A stretch of 48,185 nucleotides of DNA from the NCBI GenBank assembly GCA_022799355.1, contig JAAWOG010000024.1, forward strand, positions 1-48,185, given 5' to 3'. A program made the translations under genes and the position numbers. The DNA is from Lachnospiraceae bacterium. GTDB taxonomy: Bacteria > Bacillota > Clostridia > Lachnospirales > Lachnospiraceae. Below the pieces are notes generated by a model, which was not told where the DNA came from, ran no database searches, and saw only the letters and a program-made list of their open reading frames with translations. This document shows positions 7,549-17,615 of the stretch, in pieces. The stretch's first letter is position 1. Every line of letters starts with the position of its first letter.

Positions 7549-9363
7549 CTATTCCTGCCTGATATGACTTTCCTCTTTCTCAAACTGCGAATAATAAATT
7601 TCCTGATACACCTCGCAGGATTTTAGCAGCTCCTGATGGGTTCCCTGCCCCACGATCCTTCCGTCATCCAGCACCAGAATCTTATCCGCATACATAATGG
7701 AAGCCGCTCTCTGGGAGACGATAAACACCGTCATATCCTCCGATGCATTCCGGATCGCCCTGCGCAGCGCCGCGTCCGTGGCAAAATCCAGCGCCGAAGC
7801 ACTGTCATCCAGAATCAGAATCTCCGGCCTGCGCACCACCGCCCGGGCAATCGACATACGCTGCCTCTGCCCGCCGGAAAGGTTCTTGCCTCCCTGCTCG
7901 ATCTCAAAGTCAAGGCCGCCTTCCTTCTTCTCCACAAACTCCTTCGCCTGGGCAATCTCCAGCGCTTCCCACATCCGCTTATCCTCCGCCGGAGATGTTC
8001 CCTGGGGTTCATTTTCCCCATCCACAATACCCCAGCGCAGATTCTCTCTCACCGTTCCATGGAACAGCACCGACTTCTGCATCACGATACCGATCTTCGA
8101 GCGCAGCGCGGCAAGCGGATATTCCCTCACATTCTTTCCGTCCAGCAGCACCTCGCCCGCCGATACGTCGTAAAATCTCGGCAGCAAATGCACCAGCGTG
8201 GTCTTTCCCGAGCCCGTACCGCCGATGATACCCACGGTCTGCCCTTTTTCCACCGCGAAATCAATATCCGTAAGGGCGTCCGCGCCGGCGTCTTTATAGG
8301 AAAAGTCCACCTGTTTAAACCGGATATACGCACCACCGTCCGCCTGCTTCTCCCCGGCCTTTTTCTCCGTATCCTGCTCCCGCATCCGGGCATCCGCCTC
8401 TTCTTCTCCCTGGGGCAGAGAGCTTTTCATCTCCAGCACTCCCGCTATCCTGTCCGCACAGGCAAAAGCCTTTGTCACCGTAATAATCAGGTTTGCCAGC
8501 TTCACCAGCTCCACCAGAATCTGGGACATATAATTGACCAGCGCGATCACCTGTCCCTGCGTCAGTATCCCGCTATCCACCCGCACGGCGCCCGTCCGGA
8601 TCAGCACCACCGTAGCCGCGTTCACAATAATATATGTCACCGGATTCATGCAGGCGGAAAATCTTCCCACAAACATCTGCATTCTGGTCAGCCCCTGATT
8701 CTCCTCCGTAAAGGCTTCCAGCTCCTCATCCTCCCTGTTAAAAGCGCGGATTACCCGGACGCCGGTCAGATTCTCCCTTGTTCTGCCAAGCACCCTGTCA
8801 AGTCCCGCCTGCACCTTCTTATACAGCGGAATACTGATCAGCATGATCCCAAAGACAACAACGGAGAGCAACGGGATCGTCACCACAAAGATAAATGCCG
8901 CCTTCACATCGATCGTAAAGGCCATGATCATCGCCCCGAACACGATAAAGGGCGAGCGCAGAAACAGCCGCAGCACCAGATTCACCCCGGACTGCACCTG
9001 ATTGATGTCGCTTGTCATCCTTGTGATCATCGCCGCAGTACCCAGCTTATCCATCTCCGTATAAGAAAGAGACTGAATATGGGAAAACAGCGAATGCCTG
9101 AGGCTTGTGGCAAAACCCGTCGCCGCCTTTGCCGCAAAATACTGCGCCGTCACGGAACAGACTAAACCGATTGCCGCAAGAAGGAGCAATACCCCTCCCA
9201 TCTTCCATACAAACCCGTAATCCTCCCCGCTGATCCCCGTATCCACGATCCGCGCGATCACCAGCGGCACAAACAACTCAAAAGAAGCCTCCAGAAGCTT
9301 AAACAAAGGCCCCAACAGCGACTCTTTTTTATAATCCTTCAAATAGACAAGTAATTTCCTCAT
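7549..9363 (-). CDS. ABC exporter half-transporter, degenerate-site subunit
   Basis: A 604-residue half-transporter with six membrane helices, Walker A GGTGSGKTTL and canonical signature LSGGQRQRM. The Walker B segment reads LILDDSASALD, with Asp in place of catalytic Glu, and the switch segment is IVSQRAAS, with Gln in place of His. These substitutions are the known hallmark of the inactive site in heterodimeric exporters such as BmrC or TM287. The canonical signature of this subunit would complete the active site in the partner at 5734-7542. A charged insert of about 30 residues (rich in E, K and Q) precedes its nucleotide-binding domain. GGAG lies 5 nt before the ATG. It starts 44 nt after radA. 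Confidence 0.93.
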   Translation of the reverse strand: MRKLLVYLKDYKKESLLGPLFKLLEASFELFVPLVIARIVDTGISGEDYGFVWKMGGVLLLLAAIGLVCSVTAQYFAAKAATGFATSLRHSLFSHIQSLSYTEMDKLGTAAMITRMTSDINQVQSGVNLVLRLFLRSPFIVFGAMIMAFTIDVKAAFIFVVTIPLLSVVVFGIMLISIPLYKKVQAGLDRVLGRTRENLTGVRVIRAFNREDEELEAFTEENQGLTRMQMFVGRFSACMNPVTYIIVNAATVVLIRTGAVRVDSGILTQGQVIALVNYMSQILVELVKLANLIITVTKAFACADRIAGVLEMKSSLPQGEEEADARMREQDTEKKAGEKQADGGAYIRFKQVDFSYKDAGADALTDIDFAVEKGQTVGIIGGTGSGKTTLVHLLPRFYDVSAGEVLLDGKNVREYPLAALRSKIGIVMQKSVLFHGTVRENLRWGIVDGENEPQGTSPAEDKRMWEALEIAQAKEFVEKKEGGLDFEIEQGGKNLSGGQRQRMSIARAVVRRPEILILDDSASALDFATDAALRRAIRNASEDMTVFIVSQRAASIMYADKILVLDDGRIVGQGTHQELLKSCEVYQEIYYSQFEKEESHIRQE

Positions 9364-9407
9364 AGCTACTCCATCTTTCCGGCGTTATCCGTCATTTATG
9401 TCATATT

Positions 9408-10787
9408 TTATATCATTTCTATCGCTTCCTGCACATTCCGCACGCCCATAAGAGTAATCTGACACCCCTCCTGGCACGCCGCCCTGTTGCTCTCGGGCAG
9501 GATCACCGTGGAAAATCCCAGCTTCTCGGCTTCCCTCACCCGCTCCTTCGCCATGCTGACCGCGCGTACCTCGCCGCTTAAGCCCACTTCCCCGAATACC
9601 ACCACATCTTCCCGAATGGGCCTGTTCTTAAAACTGGACGCGATCGCCATCACAATCCCCAGATCGATCGCCGGTTCCTGCACTTTCATACCGCCCGCCA
9701 CGTTCACATAGGCGTCGCAGTCCCCGATCTGCATCTGAATCCGCTTCTCCAGCACCGCCATCAGCAGATTGATCCTGTTAAAATCCGTGCCCGTCGCCTG
9801 CCGCTTTGGAAAGCCGAAATTCGTCCGGCATACCAGCGCCTGGATTTCCAGCATAATCGGGCGTGTTCCCTGGGCGGACGCCACCACCACCGAACCGTTT
9901 GCCCCCTCCGGCCTGCCCGATAACATAAACTCCGAAGGATTTTTCACTTCCGCAAGCCCCTCCGTGCGCATCTCAAAGACGCCGATCTCATTGGTGGAGC
10001 CGAAACGGTTTTTCACGCTGCGCAAAATACGGTAGGAGGCATATCGGTCCCCCTCAAAATACAGCACCGTATCCACCATATGTTCCAGCACCCGCGGGCC
10101 TGCCACGGTGCCCTCCTTTGTCACATGTCCCACCAGGAAAATACACACATTCAGCCCCTTTGCGATCTGCAGAAGCCTTCCCGTAACCTCCCTGACCTGG
10201 GAGACGCTGCCCGGCGCCGAACTGACCTCCTCCCGGTACATGGTCTGGATCGAATCGATGATCACCACGGCGGGAGCAGTTCTTCTGACCGCCTCCTCCA
10301 CCGCGTCCAGATCGGTCTCGCACAATAACGACAAAGAATCCGAAAAATGCCCCAGCCTCTCGGCACGAATCTTGATCTGCTGCAGGGATTCCTCCCCAGA
10401 TATATAGAGCATCTCCCTGTGATCCTCCGCCATGCGCTGACAGACCTGTAAAAGCAGGGTGGATTTTCCGATGCCCGGATCCCCCCCCACCAGCACCAGA
10501 GATCCTTTCACGATGCCGCCGCCTAAAACCCGGTCCAGTTCTTCTATGTGAGTTGTATAGCGCTCTTCATCCCCGCCCTCGATCTCCTTAAGCCTTACGG
10601 GCTTATTGTTTTCCGCACGGGAAAAAGAGGCCTTTCCGCCTCCCATTTTTGGTGTGGAGGATTGCCGCACGCTCTCCTCCACAAATGTATTCCACTGTTT
10701 ACAGCCCGGACACTGCCCCAGCCATTTGCTGGATTCATATCCGCATTCCTGACAAAAGAATACGGTCGTCTGTTTTCCTTTCGCCAT
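9408..10787 (-). CDS. radA: DNA repair protein RadA
   Basis: A full-length RadA of 459 residues. It opens with a C4 zinc finger (C12, C15, C26, C29), followed by a RecA-like ATPase with Walker A GGDPGIGKST near residue 101, Walker B VVIIDSIQT, the RadA-specific KNRFGSTNEIG motif, and a C-terminal Lon-protease-like domain (VNVAGG, VFGEVGLSGEVR). RadA is a cytosolic helicase-like enzyme that extends D-loops and processes branched DNA during recombinational repair. It starts 11 nt after clpC, an arrangement common in Firmicutes, so the two are probably co-transcribed. Confidence 0.98.
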   Translation of the reverse strand: MAKGKQTTVFFCQECGYESSKWLGQCPGCKQWNTFVEESVRQSSTPKMGGGKASFSRAENNKPVRLKEIEGGDEERYTTHIEELDRVLGGGIVKGSLVLVGGDPGIGKSTLLLQVCQRMAEDHREMLYISGEESLQQIKIRAERLGHFSDSLSLLCETDLDAVEEAVRRTAPAVVIIDSIQTMYREEVSSAPGSVSQVREVTGRLLQIAKGLNVCIFLVGHVTKEGTVAGPRVLEHMVDTVLYFEGDRYASYRILRSVKNRFGSTNEIGVFEMRTEGLAEVKNPSEFMLSGRPEGANGSVVVASAQGTRPIMLEIQALVCRTNFGFPKRQATGTDFNRINLLMAVLEKRIQMQIGDCDAYVNVAGGMKVQEPAIDLGIVMAIASSFKNRPIREDVVVFGEVGLSGEVRAVSMAKERVREAEKLGFSTVILPESNRAACQEGCQITLMGVRNVQEAIEMI

Positions 10788-10798
10788 ATCAGTACCTT

Positions 10799-13240
10799 TT
10801 ACTTCACGGTAAACGTCACCTTATCTTCTTTCCAGCCCGCAGACACGGTATCCCCGCTCTTTACACGGTCAGACAGAATCTCCTCCGCCAGCGCATCCTC
10901 CACCACGGTCTGGATCGCCCGGCGCAGGGGCCTTGCCCCCATTTTCAGATCCGTATACTTATCCACCAGATGCGCTTTCAGCGCAGGGGTGATCTTTAAG
11001 GTGATATCCATCTGCTTCCTGCTCCGCCTGATCAGGTTTTCTGACAGAAGTGTCACAATTTCCTTCATGTTATCCTTATCAAGCTGATGGAATACCATGA
11101 TTTCATCCACCCTGTTGATAAATTCCGGCTTGAACAGTTTTTTCACTTCCTCCATGACATTTTTCTTCATGGTCTCGTAATCCTGCTCCCTGGACCTGCC
11201 GGAGGAAAAGCCGAGATTTTTCGGCTCCACAATCCGCTTCGCGCCCACATTGGAGGTCATAATCAGGATCGTGTTCTTAAAACTTACCTTACGCCCCTTG
11301 GAATCCGTAATATGTCCGTCGTCCAACACCTGCAGCAGAATATTAAACACATCCGGATGGGCCTTCTCGATCTCGTCAAACAGCACCACCGAATAAGGAT
11401 TTCTTCTCACCTTCTCGCTGAGCTGTCCTCCCTCGTCAAAGCCCACATAGCCCGGCGGGGAACCGATCATCTTGGACACCGAGTGTCCTTCCATGTATTC
11501 CGACATATCCACCCGGATCAGGGCGCTTTCCGAACCGAACATGGCTTCCGCTAACGCTTTGCTGAGCTCCGTCTTGCCGACGCCGGTAGGGCCGAGGAAC
11601 AGAAACGACGCGATGGGCCTGTTCGGATCCTGCAGTCCCACCCTGCCTCTGCGCATGGCTCTCGAGACGGCATTCACCGCCTCCTCCTGCCCGATCACTC
11701 TCTTATGCAGGATGGATTCCAGTTTCAGCAGCTTTTCGCTTTCCTTCTCTTCCAGCTTCTGCAGCGGGATCTTGGTCCACATGGATGTCACGGCGGCAAT
11801 ATCCTCCTCCGTCACCACATAGCTTTTTTCCATCCGCTCCCGCTCCACCTTCTCCTTTAAGCGGTTATATTTTTTCATCAGTTCATCCTGCTCCTGCTTC
11901 TGCTCACTTGCCTGCAGATACGCCTCAAAGCGGATCGAACGTTCTATTTTGATATCCAGCTCCTTGATCTGTGCCTCCAGCTCATAAAGCTTTTCGGGCG
12001 TTTTCATGATCTTAAGCCTTGCTGCCGAAGAGGCCTCATCGATCAGATCGATCGCCTTATCCGGAAGCCTTCTGTCGTTGATATAGCGGCTCGACAAACG
12101 TACCGCCGCCGCCAGAGCCTCCTTCGTGATCGTCACGCGGTGATGGTCCTCGTATTTGGACGCAATTCCCTCCAAAATCGCAACGGCTTCCTCCTCCGTG
12201 GGCTCCTCCACCGTCACCGGCTGGAAACGCCGCTCCAGCGCCGCATCCCGCTCCACATATTTCCGGTACTCTTCTATTGTGGTAGCGCCGATCAACTGGA
12301 TTTCTCCTCTGGCAAGGGAGGGTTTTAAAATATTGGACGCATCGATAGCGCCCTCCGCGCCGCCCGCACCGATCAGCGTATGCAGCTCATCCAAAAACAA
12401 AAGCACATTGCCGCTGGCGATGACTTCTGCGATCACCTTTTTGATCCTCTCCTCAAACTCACCCCGGTATTTGCTGCCTGCCACCATGCCGGACAGATCC
12501 AGTACAAGCACACGTTTATCCTGCACCGTATAGGGCACGTTCCCCGACACGATCCGCTGCGCCAGTCCTTCCACAACGGCGGTTTTGCCAACGCCGGGTT
12601 CCCCGATCAGACAGGGATTGTTTTTCGTCCGCCTGCTGATAATCTGAATCACCCGCTGTATCTCGGACTCTCTGCCCACCACCGGATCCAGCTTTCCTTC
12701 CTTTGCAAGGGCTGTCAGGTCCCTGCTGTACTGTTCCAGCGTGGAACCCTTCTTCTTCTGCTGGCCGCGGTTTTTCAGCAAATCCGTCTTATATAAATTC
12801 GGATCTTCCCCGATGGCATAGAGCGTATCCGCATACACTTTCTGTGCGGACATGCCCATGGTCGTCAGAAGCCGCACCGCCACGTTGTCGCTTTCCTTGA
12901 TCATGGCAAGCAGAAGGTGCTCCGTCCCGATCAGATCGGAACCGAAGCGTTCAGCCATCCTCCCGGCTTCCTCCAACAGGATCTTTGCCTTCGGAGAATA
13001 CCCTTCCCGCTCCCGGATCACAACACTGACTTCCGGCACGATATAATCCTGAATCAATTGCAGGAGCCTTCCTTCATCCATCCCGTTCTCCGCAAGAACC
13101 CGGGATGCCACGCTGTTTTCCTCACGATAAAGCCCCAGCAGGATATGCTCCGTCCCAATATAACCCTGTCCCGATTTGCGCGCCGCCTTTGCCGCCCTGT
13201 GCAAAACGGATTTTGCTTTTTCCGTATAGGGAGATTGCAT
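10799..13240 (-). CDS. clpC: ATP-dependent Clp protease ATP-binding subunit ClpC
   Basis: An 813-residue AAA+ unfoldase. The ATG at 13240 has GGAGG six bases upstream; a TTG at 13258 in the same frame lacks a site. The order is: two Clp N repeats (to about residue 145), first AAA module with [10 protein letters not shown] and [11 protein letters not shown], a coiled-coil middle segment, and second AAA module with [10 protein letters not shown] and [14 protein letters not shown], ending in a ClpB-type D2 small domain. It unfolds substrates for ClpP. The usual ctsR-mcsA-mcsB genes are not upstream; instead an SH3 membrane protein precedes it. No CtsR-type heptad repeats were found just upstream, so transcription probably comes from further away. 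Confidence 0.97.
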   Translation of the reverse strand: MQSPYTEKAKSVLHRAAKAARKSGQGYIGTEHILLGLYREENSVASRVLAENGMDEGRLLQLIQDYIVPEVSVVIREREGYSPKAKILLEEAGRMAERFGSDLIGTEHLLLAMIKESDNVAVRLLTTMGMSAQKVYADTLYAIGEDPNLYKTDLLKNRGQQKKKGSTLEQYSRDLTALAKEGKLDPVVGRESEIQRVIQIISRRTKNNPCLIGEPGVGKTAVVEGLAQRIVSGNVPYTVQDKRVLVLDLSGMVAGSKYRGEFEERIKKVIAEVIASGNVLLFLDELHTLIGAGGAEGAIDASNILKPSLARGEIQLIGATTIEEYRKYVERDAALERRFQPVTVEEPTEEEAVAILEGIASKYEDHHRVTITKEALAAAVRLSSRYINDRRLPDKAIDLIDEASSAARLKIMKTPEKLYELEAQIKELDIKIERSIRFEAYLQASEQKQEQDELMKKYNRLKEKVERERMEKSYVVTEEDIAAVTSMWTKIPLQKLEEKESEKLLKLESILHKRVIGQEEAVNAVSRAMRRGRVGLQDPNRPIASFLFLGPTGVGKTELSKALAEAMFGSESALIRVDMSEYMEGHSVSKMIGSPPGYVGFDEGGQLSEKVRRNPYSVVLFDEIEKAHPDVFNILLQVLDDGHITDSKGRKVSFKNTILIMTSNVGAKRIVEPKNLGFSSGRSREQDYETMKKNVMEEVKKLFKPEFINRVDEIMVFHQLDKDNMKEIVTLLSENLIRRSRKQMDITLKITPALKAHLVDKYTDLKMGARPLRRAIQTVVEDALAEEILSDRVKSGDTVSAGWKEDKVTFTVK

Positions 13241-13265
13241 AACATGCCTCCATTCCAATTATATT

Positions 13266-14708
13266 TTAAATATCTTCATCCATATCTATGAAAGAAAAGT
13301 CCGGTTCATCCTCTTCTCTGGTGATAAAATTTTTCGGCTTCCATTCCACATCACTTCTGGAAGAACTGCGGGAAGGTGCCGCCTCTCTGGGCGCGGGTGA
13401 TCTTCTGCCCTGCTGTCCGGGCTGAGGGCTTCTTTGCCTTGTCCCGGCAGGTGGCGTCCTTCTTGCAACTTCTCCCTCGGGCCTTCTCGCCTGAGGCTGT
13501 CTCTGGGCGCTTCTGCCCTCCGTCTCCGGTCTTCTCGATGCGCCCGATGCCGAAGAGGGCCTTCTTGCAGCACCCGCCTGAGGCTGCCGCACACTTCTCT
13601 GGCTTCTCTCTTCCCTCATATCCGCCTCACGGCTTCTGCTTCCTCTCTCCGCATCCGCTCTTGCCCTTCTTCTTACAGGGGGCGCCTCACGGAAATCATC
13701 ATCCTCATCGTCGTCCTCATCATCCTCATCGTCCTCATCCTTCAGATCATGATACTTAAACCCGAAGAAACCTGCCATAAGAAGAGTGATCACAAACAGC
13801 ACCGCAAGAACGATCACCGCTATCTTCATCTTTCCGATCTCTTTGTCCTTGATCTCAAGATTGTGCGTATTCATCTCATCCGCCTGCATAAGCTGCTCCA
13901 GTTTATAGCGCTTCTGTGCGATATTATCATGCACATACCAGCTGTCCACGCCTTCGGAGTCCGGCTCAAAAAACAGCTCATAGTCATTATTTGCCGCAGT
14001 GCCGTCCTCTGTCGGCATATCACCGTAAATATCCTCGAGTCCTTCTTCGCCGCCCTCTGCGGCTCCTTCGCCTTCCGCCGGATCCGCCACAGGTTCTTCA
14101 ACCCCCACAACTTCTCCGAGTTCCACAAAATCCTCCCGGATATAGCCGCTCACGTTAGAACCGTTATTGATAAAATTCACCTGATACCAGGTCTTTCCCT
14201 CGCTGTCCGAGGAAGTCCCTGTCAGCGTCACCGCCGCGCCGCTGGTGAGTTTTGCCACCACGCTTCCGTTGGTGGATGCCTCGGAACGCACGTTGACATT
14301 ATCCTGTTTCACCGTAGCCGCCTGGGAAGGCATCGACTCCACCGTGGACGATGCCGCCGTCTGCACCGGCTCCGTCTCCACCGTGGTAGTGGACGCCATC
14401 AGTTCCGCATCCTCTTCCGACACTTTCTCCACAGTATCCGCCCGCACATAGCCCGACACGTTGTTGATGCTGATCTTATACCATGTGTTCCCGTCACTTC
14501 CCTGTTCTTCGCTGTACACATCAACCTTGTCCCCCGCATTTACCGCGGTCATCACCTCGCTGTCCGTGCTTGCCGCATTGCGCACCCTCGTATTATTGCT
14601 CTTCACAGTCACCCAGTAAGCCTTACTTACCGAACTGTTCAGATACAGCATCCCTATCATGCACAATGCCGTTACTATAGTACCTCCGACTAACCTTTTC
14701 CCTCTCAT
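13266..14708 (-). CDS. Membrane protein with two bacterial SH3 domains and a disordered cytoplasmic tail
   Basis: A 480-residue protein. An N-terminal signal anchor (residues about 8-28) is followed by two SH3b repeats (about 32-95 and 130-195, each with N-x-R-x-(A/S) and a Trp-Tyr pair), which in secreted proteins bind cell-wall peptides. After an acidic linker, a second membrane helix (IAVIVLAVLFVITLLMAGF) leads to a run of about 15 Asp/Glu and then a long Arg/Pro/Ser-rich tail ending in acidic residues. The topology is probably outside SH3, inside tail. It is wedged between purD and clpC with gaps of 31 and 25 nt. It may link the cell wall to the cytoplasm; no catalytic domain is visible. 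Confidence 0.85.
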   Translation of the reverse strand: MRGKRLVGGTIVTALCMIGMLYLNSSVSKAYWVTVKSNNTRVRNAASTDSEVMTAVNAGDKVDVYSEEQGSDGNTWYKISINNVSGYVRADTVEKVSEEDAELMASTTTVETEPVQTAASSTVESMPSQAATVKQDNVNVRSEASTNGSVVAKLTSGAAVTLTGTSSDSEGKTWYQVNFINNGSNVSGYIREDFVELGEVVGVEEPVADPAEGEGAAEGGEEGLEDIYGDMPTEDGTAANNDYELFFEPDSEGVDSWYVHDNIAQKRYKLEQLMQADEMNTHNLEIKDKEIGKMKIAVIVLAVLFVITLLMAGFFGFKYHDLKDEDDEDDEDDDEDDDFREAPPVRRRARADAERGSRSREADMREERSQRSVRQPQAGAARRPSSASGASRRPETEGRSAQRQPQARRPEGEVARRTPPAGTRQRSPQPGQQGRRSPAPREAAPSRSSSRSDVEWKPKNFITREEDEPDFSFIDMDEDI

Positions 14709-14739
14709 GTAAAACCTCTCTTACTCTCTTCTTATATTT

Positions 14740-16014
14740 TTACAGCTCCATTATAGTGTTGCCGATATCCCGCCGCATATACTTATTGTCAAACCGCACC
14801 CATTCGGTCGCCCGGTAAGCATTTTCCCTTGCCGTTTTCAGATCATCACCTTTTGCCGTAATCCCCAGCACCCTGCCGCCGTTCGTGACAAGGGTTCCGC
14901 TCTCATCGAACTTTGTGCCCGCATGGAAACAGTAATATCCTTCCTCTTTTTCAAAACGCTCAAGCCCCGTAACCGGAAGCCCCTTCTCATAGTGCAGAGG
15001 GTAGCCTTCCGACGCCAGCACCACGCAGACCGCCGCATTCTCCTCAAACTCCAGTTTTATCTCATGAAGCCTTCCGTCTATGCAGGCTTCCATCACTTCC
15101 ACAATATCGTTCTTCATCCGGGGCAGCACCACCTGGGCCTCCGGATCTCCGAACCTGGCGTTGTATTCCAGTACCTTCGGTCCCTTCTCCGTCAGCATCA
15201 GTCCGAAGAAGAGAACCCCCTGAAAAGGCCTTCCCTCCTTCGCCATCGCATCCACGGTGGCCTGATAAATATACTTTTTACAATAGTCATCTATCTCCTC
15301 CGTGTAGAAGGGACTTGGAGAAAAAGTTCCCATTCCGCCGGTATTTGGTCCCGTATCGTTATCTCCCGCCCGCTTATGGTCCTGGGCGGATGACATAATC
15401 CGAATGTCCTTTCCGTCCACAAAGGCCAGCACCGAAACTTCTCTTCCGGTCATAAATTCCTCGATGACCATCCGGTTTCCGGCATCTCCGAACTTTTTGT
15501 CCTCCATAATCGTCCTGACGCCTTCCTGCGCTTCCTTCAGGGTATTGCAGATCAGCACGCCCTTCCCCAGCGCCAGTCCGTCCGCCTTTAATACGATCGG
15601 ATAGTCTGCCGTCTTTATATATTCCAGTGCCTTCTCCGGATCGTCAAAGGTCTCATAAGCCGCCGTAGGTATCCCGTACTTTTTCATCAGATCCTTGGAA
15701 AAAGCCTTGCTGCCTTCCAGGATCGCCGCATTTTTCCTCGGTCCAAAGGCGCGGATGCCAGCCGCCTCCAGCTCATCCACCAGGCCGCCCACCAGAGGAT
15801 CATCCATGCCCACAATCACAAGGCCGATCTTCTTTTCCTCTGCGAAAGATACCAGTTTTTCAAATTCCATGGCGCCGATGGGCACGCACCTGGCCACCTG
15901 CGAAATACCCGCGTTTCCCGGCGCACAGTAAATCTTTCCCGCACGGGTGCTCTTTGCGACGCTCTGCGCAATGGCATGCTCCCTGCCGCCGCTGCCGACA
16001 ATTAAAATATCCAT
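14740..16014 (-). CDS. purD: Phosphoribosylamine-glycine ligase
   Basis: A complete 424-residue PurD (GAR synthetase), the ATP-grasp enzyme joining 5-phosphoribosylamine and glycine in the second step of purine synthesis. It starts with MDILIVGSGGREHAIA, contains the ATP-grasp segment YPIVLKADGLALGKGV, the substrate loop GPNTGGMGTFSP and the metal-binding LEYNARFGDPEAQ. GGAGGG precedes the ATG. It is the last purine gene of the cluster, separated from purN by the AAA/nuclease-like gene. Confidence 0.98.
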   Translation of the reverse strand: MDILIVGSGGREHAIAQSVAKSTRAGKIYCAPGNAGISQVARCVPIGAMEFEKLVSFAEEKKIGLVIVGMDDPLVGGLVDELEAAGIRAFGPRKNAAILEGSKAFSKDLMKKYGIPTAAYETFDDPEKALEYIKTADYPIVLKADGLALGKGVLICNTLKEAQEGVRTIMEDKKFGDAGNRMVIEEFMTGREVSVLAFVDGKDIRIMSSAQDHKRAGDNDTGPNTGGMGTFSPSPFYTEEIDDYCKKYIYQATVDAMAKEGRPFQGVLFFGLMLTEKGPKVLEYNARFGDPEAQVVLPRMKNDIVEVMEACIDGRLHEIKLEFEENAAVCVVLASEGYPLHYEKGLPVTGLERFEKEEGYYCFHAGTKFDESGTLVTNGGRVLGITAKGDDLKTARENAYRATEWVRFDNKYMRRDIGNTIMEL

Positions 16015-16040
16015 TTTACCCTCCGTTTCACCACAGCCTG

Positions 16041-17615
16041 TCAGTTTACTATTTTCTCAATTCTGCAGCTATGCGTTTTATTCCCGCCAGCTTTATCATA
16101 ACTGATTCCTACCAGCAAAATCTCTCCCGAATAACCCTTAAGCGCCTGTGTATAGCGCTTTTCTTTGATCTGTCGGATTGCCCCTTCCGCGGACTTATTA
16201 TACTTAAGTTCTACCACAAACGCCGGCTTTTTGCAAAACGGCAGCGGCAAAAATACAATATCCGCAAAACCATCCCCCGCCGGCATCTCCCGGATGATCC
16301 TATAATCCTTTCTCGCGCTGTAATAGGCAAGCCCGATGGCACAGGCAAGGGAATTTTCGTCATGGTAAGTCAGTATCGAGGCTACTTCCATATGTGCCAG
16401 GTCAATCCCCTCTGCCACACTCTCTTCCTTCCCCAGAAGCGTATCCTGCAGGAGCTTCTCGGATGCCTTTAAAATGCTCATGATCTCCTGCCAGCCGCCC
16501 ACACTCATGGCATTCTCAAATTCCCGGGCAATCTCCCTGTTCGGAATAAAGGTTTCCTCCGTTTCAGAGTCATACGCCAGATATCCCAGATGGATCAGCA
16601 GCGTGAGTATATCATCTTTTACCCGGAAATTCCGCATATCGTTCTGAAAACTGAACGTATTCACTTTGATCCGCTTCCCGCCGAGCATCTGCACAATATC
16701 CCCGCGCAGCCCGTCAAAATCCATATCCATATATATTTTCAATGCATCATAGGTTTCCGTGGATGTCCAGTAATTGGAAAACCGCCCGCGGTGCATCGCC
16801 TCCACAACCGATTTCGGATTATAGATATGATGGTATTTTGCAAACTGATACCCGTCATACCAGCTTCCCGCTTCCTCAAAATCCATGGAATATCTCTCAC
16901 ATAATTCCTGCACTTCCGTCTCCGTAAAACCCGTATATTCCTCAAAAAAGCCCTGATCGATCATCGAAAACTCCCAGAACATATTGAGGGCGGAATGCTG
17001 CCCGTACTTCTTTACCGGAAGAATGCCCGTCATATACGCAAGCGCCACATAGGACTGGTCCTTCAGAAGATTTCTCAGAAAATCAAGATACTGCCTCTGG
17101 AGTTCCTCTGACTCCTGCCTCTCCCGCATCACACAATCCCATTCGTCGATCAGGAAAACGAATTTTCTGCCGGTAACGGCATAGATCTCTCCTAAAATAA
17201 CAGCAAGTATCGTTTCCCGCTCTGAAAACAAGTCCCCATATACTTTGCGTATCTCTTCAACAACCTTTTCTTCCAGATATTCCGTAAGCGACTGAGCCTT
17301 CGCGCCGATCAGAAAATGCTGCATATTCAGGTAAATCACTTCATACTGATTCAGATTTTCCTCAAACGTTGGATCCTTTTCTATTTTTAACCCACCAAAC
17401 AATTTCCTGGAATCACAGCCGCGGCTGTAATAAGCCGCAAGCATCCCAAGCGCCATCGATTTTCCGAAACGCCTCGGTCTGCTGACACAGATAAACTGCT
17501 GTTCCGTATCCAGATATTTATTTGTCAGCGCAATAAGCCCTGTCTTATCCACATAAATTTCCGAACGGAGCGCCCGCCGGAAACCATCATTATCCGGATT
17601 TAAATAGATTCCCAT
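16041..17615 (-). CDS. AAA-ATPase-like protein with C-terminal PD-(D/E)XK nuclease-like domain (DUF1703 type)
   Basis: A 524-residue protein from the ATG at 17615, with GGAGGGGAG six bases upstream and inside the end of purN (26-nt overlap). The N-terminal region holds SRPRRFGKS, the P-loop variant of the AAA-ATPase-like family PF09820, and FLIDEWDCV as Walker B. Near the C-terminus D452, then E469-L-K471 in VVELKYN, form the PD-(D/E)XK signature of PF08011. Such proteins are abundant in gut Clostridia and Bacteroidia, often in many copies; their biological role is not established. Its position inside an otherwise standard purine operon suggests an insertion. It could alternatively act in nucleic-acid processing linked to defence, which is speculation. 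Confidence 0.88.
   Translation of the reverse strand: MGIYLNPDNDGFRRALRSEIYVDKTGLIALTNKYLDTEQQFICVSRPRRFGKSMALGMLAAYYSRGCDSRKLFGGLKIEKDPTFEENLNQYEVIYLNMQHFLIGAKAQSLTEYLEEKVVEEIRKVYGDLFSERETILAVILGEIYAVTGRKFVFLIDEWDCVMRERQESEELQRQYLDFLRNLLKDQSYVALAYMTGILPVKKYGQHSALNMFWEFSMIDQGFFEEYTGFTETEVQELCERYSMDFEEAGSWYDGYQFAKYHHIYNPKSVVEAMHRGRFSNYWTSTETYDALKIYMDMDFDGLRGDIVQMLGGKRIKVNTFSFQNDMRNFRVKDDILTLLIHLGYLAYDSETEETFIPNREIAREFENAMSVGGWQEIMSILKASEKLLQDTLLGKEESVAEGIDLAHMEVASILTYHDENSLACAIGLAYYSARKDYRIIREMPAGDGFADIVFLPLPFCKKPAFVVELKYNKSAEGAIRQIKEKRYTQALKGYSGEILLVGISYDKAGGNKTHSCRIEKIVN

Noticed and set aside
7636-9165. 509-codon plus-strand open frame opposite the ABC exporter gene
   Set aside because: It is antisense to a clear ABC transporter with all motifs; the translation is rich in His, Arg, Pro and Gln, typical of a shadow frame.
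13690-13745. Short repeats of CATCCTCATCGTC type, considered as a CRISPR-like or satellite repeat
   Set aside because: They encode the run of Asp and Glu codons in the SH3 protein and have no spacer structure.
13434-14693. 419-codon plus-strand open frame opposite the SH3 protein gene
   Set aside because: Low-complexity shadow of the Arg/Pro and acidic tail; the minus-strand protein has a signal anchor and SH3b repeats.
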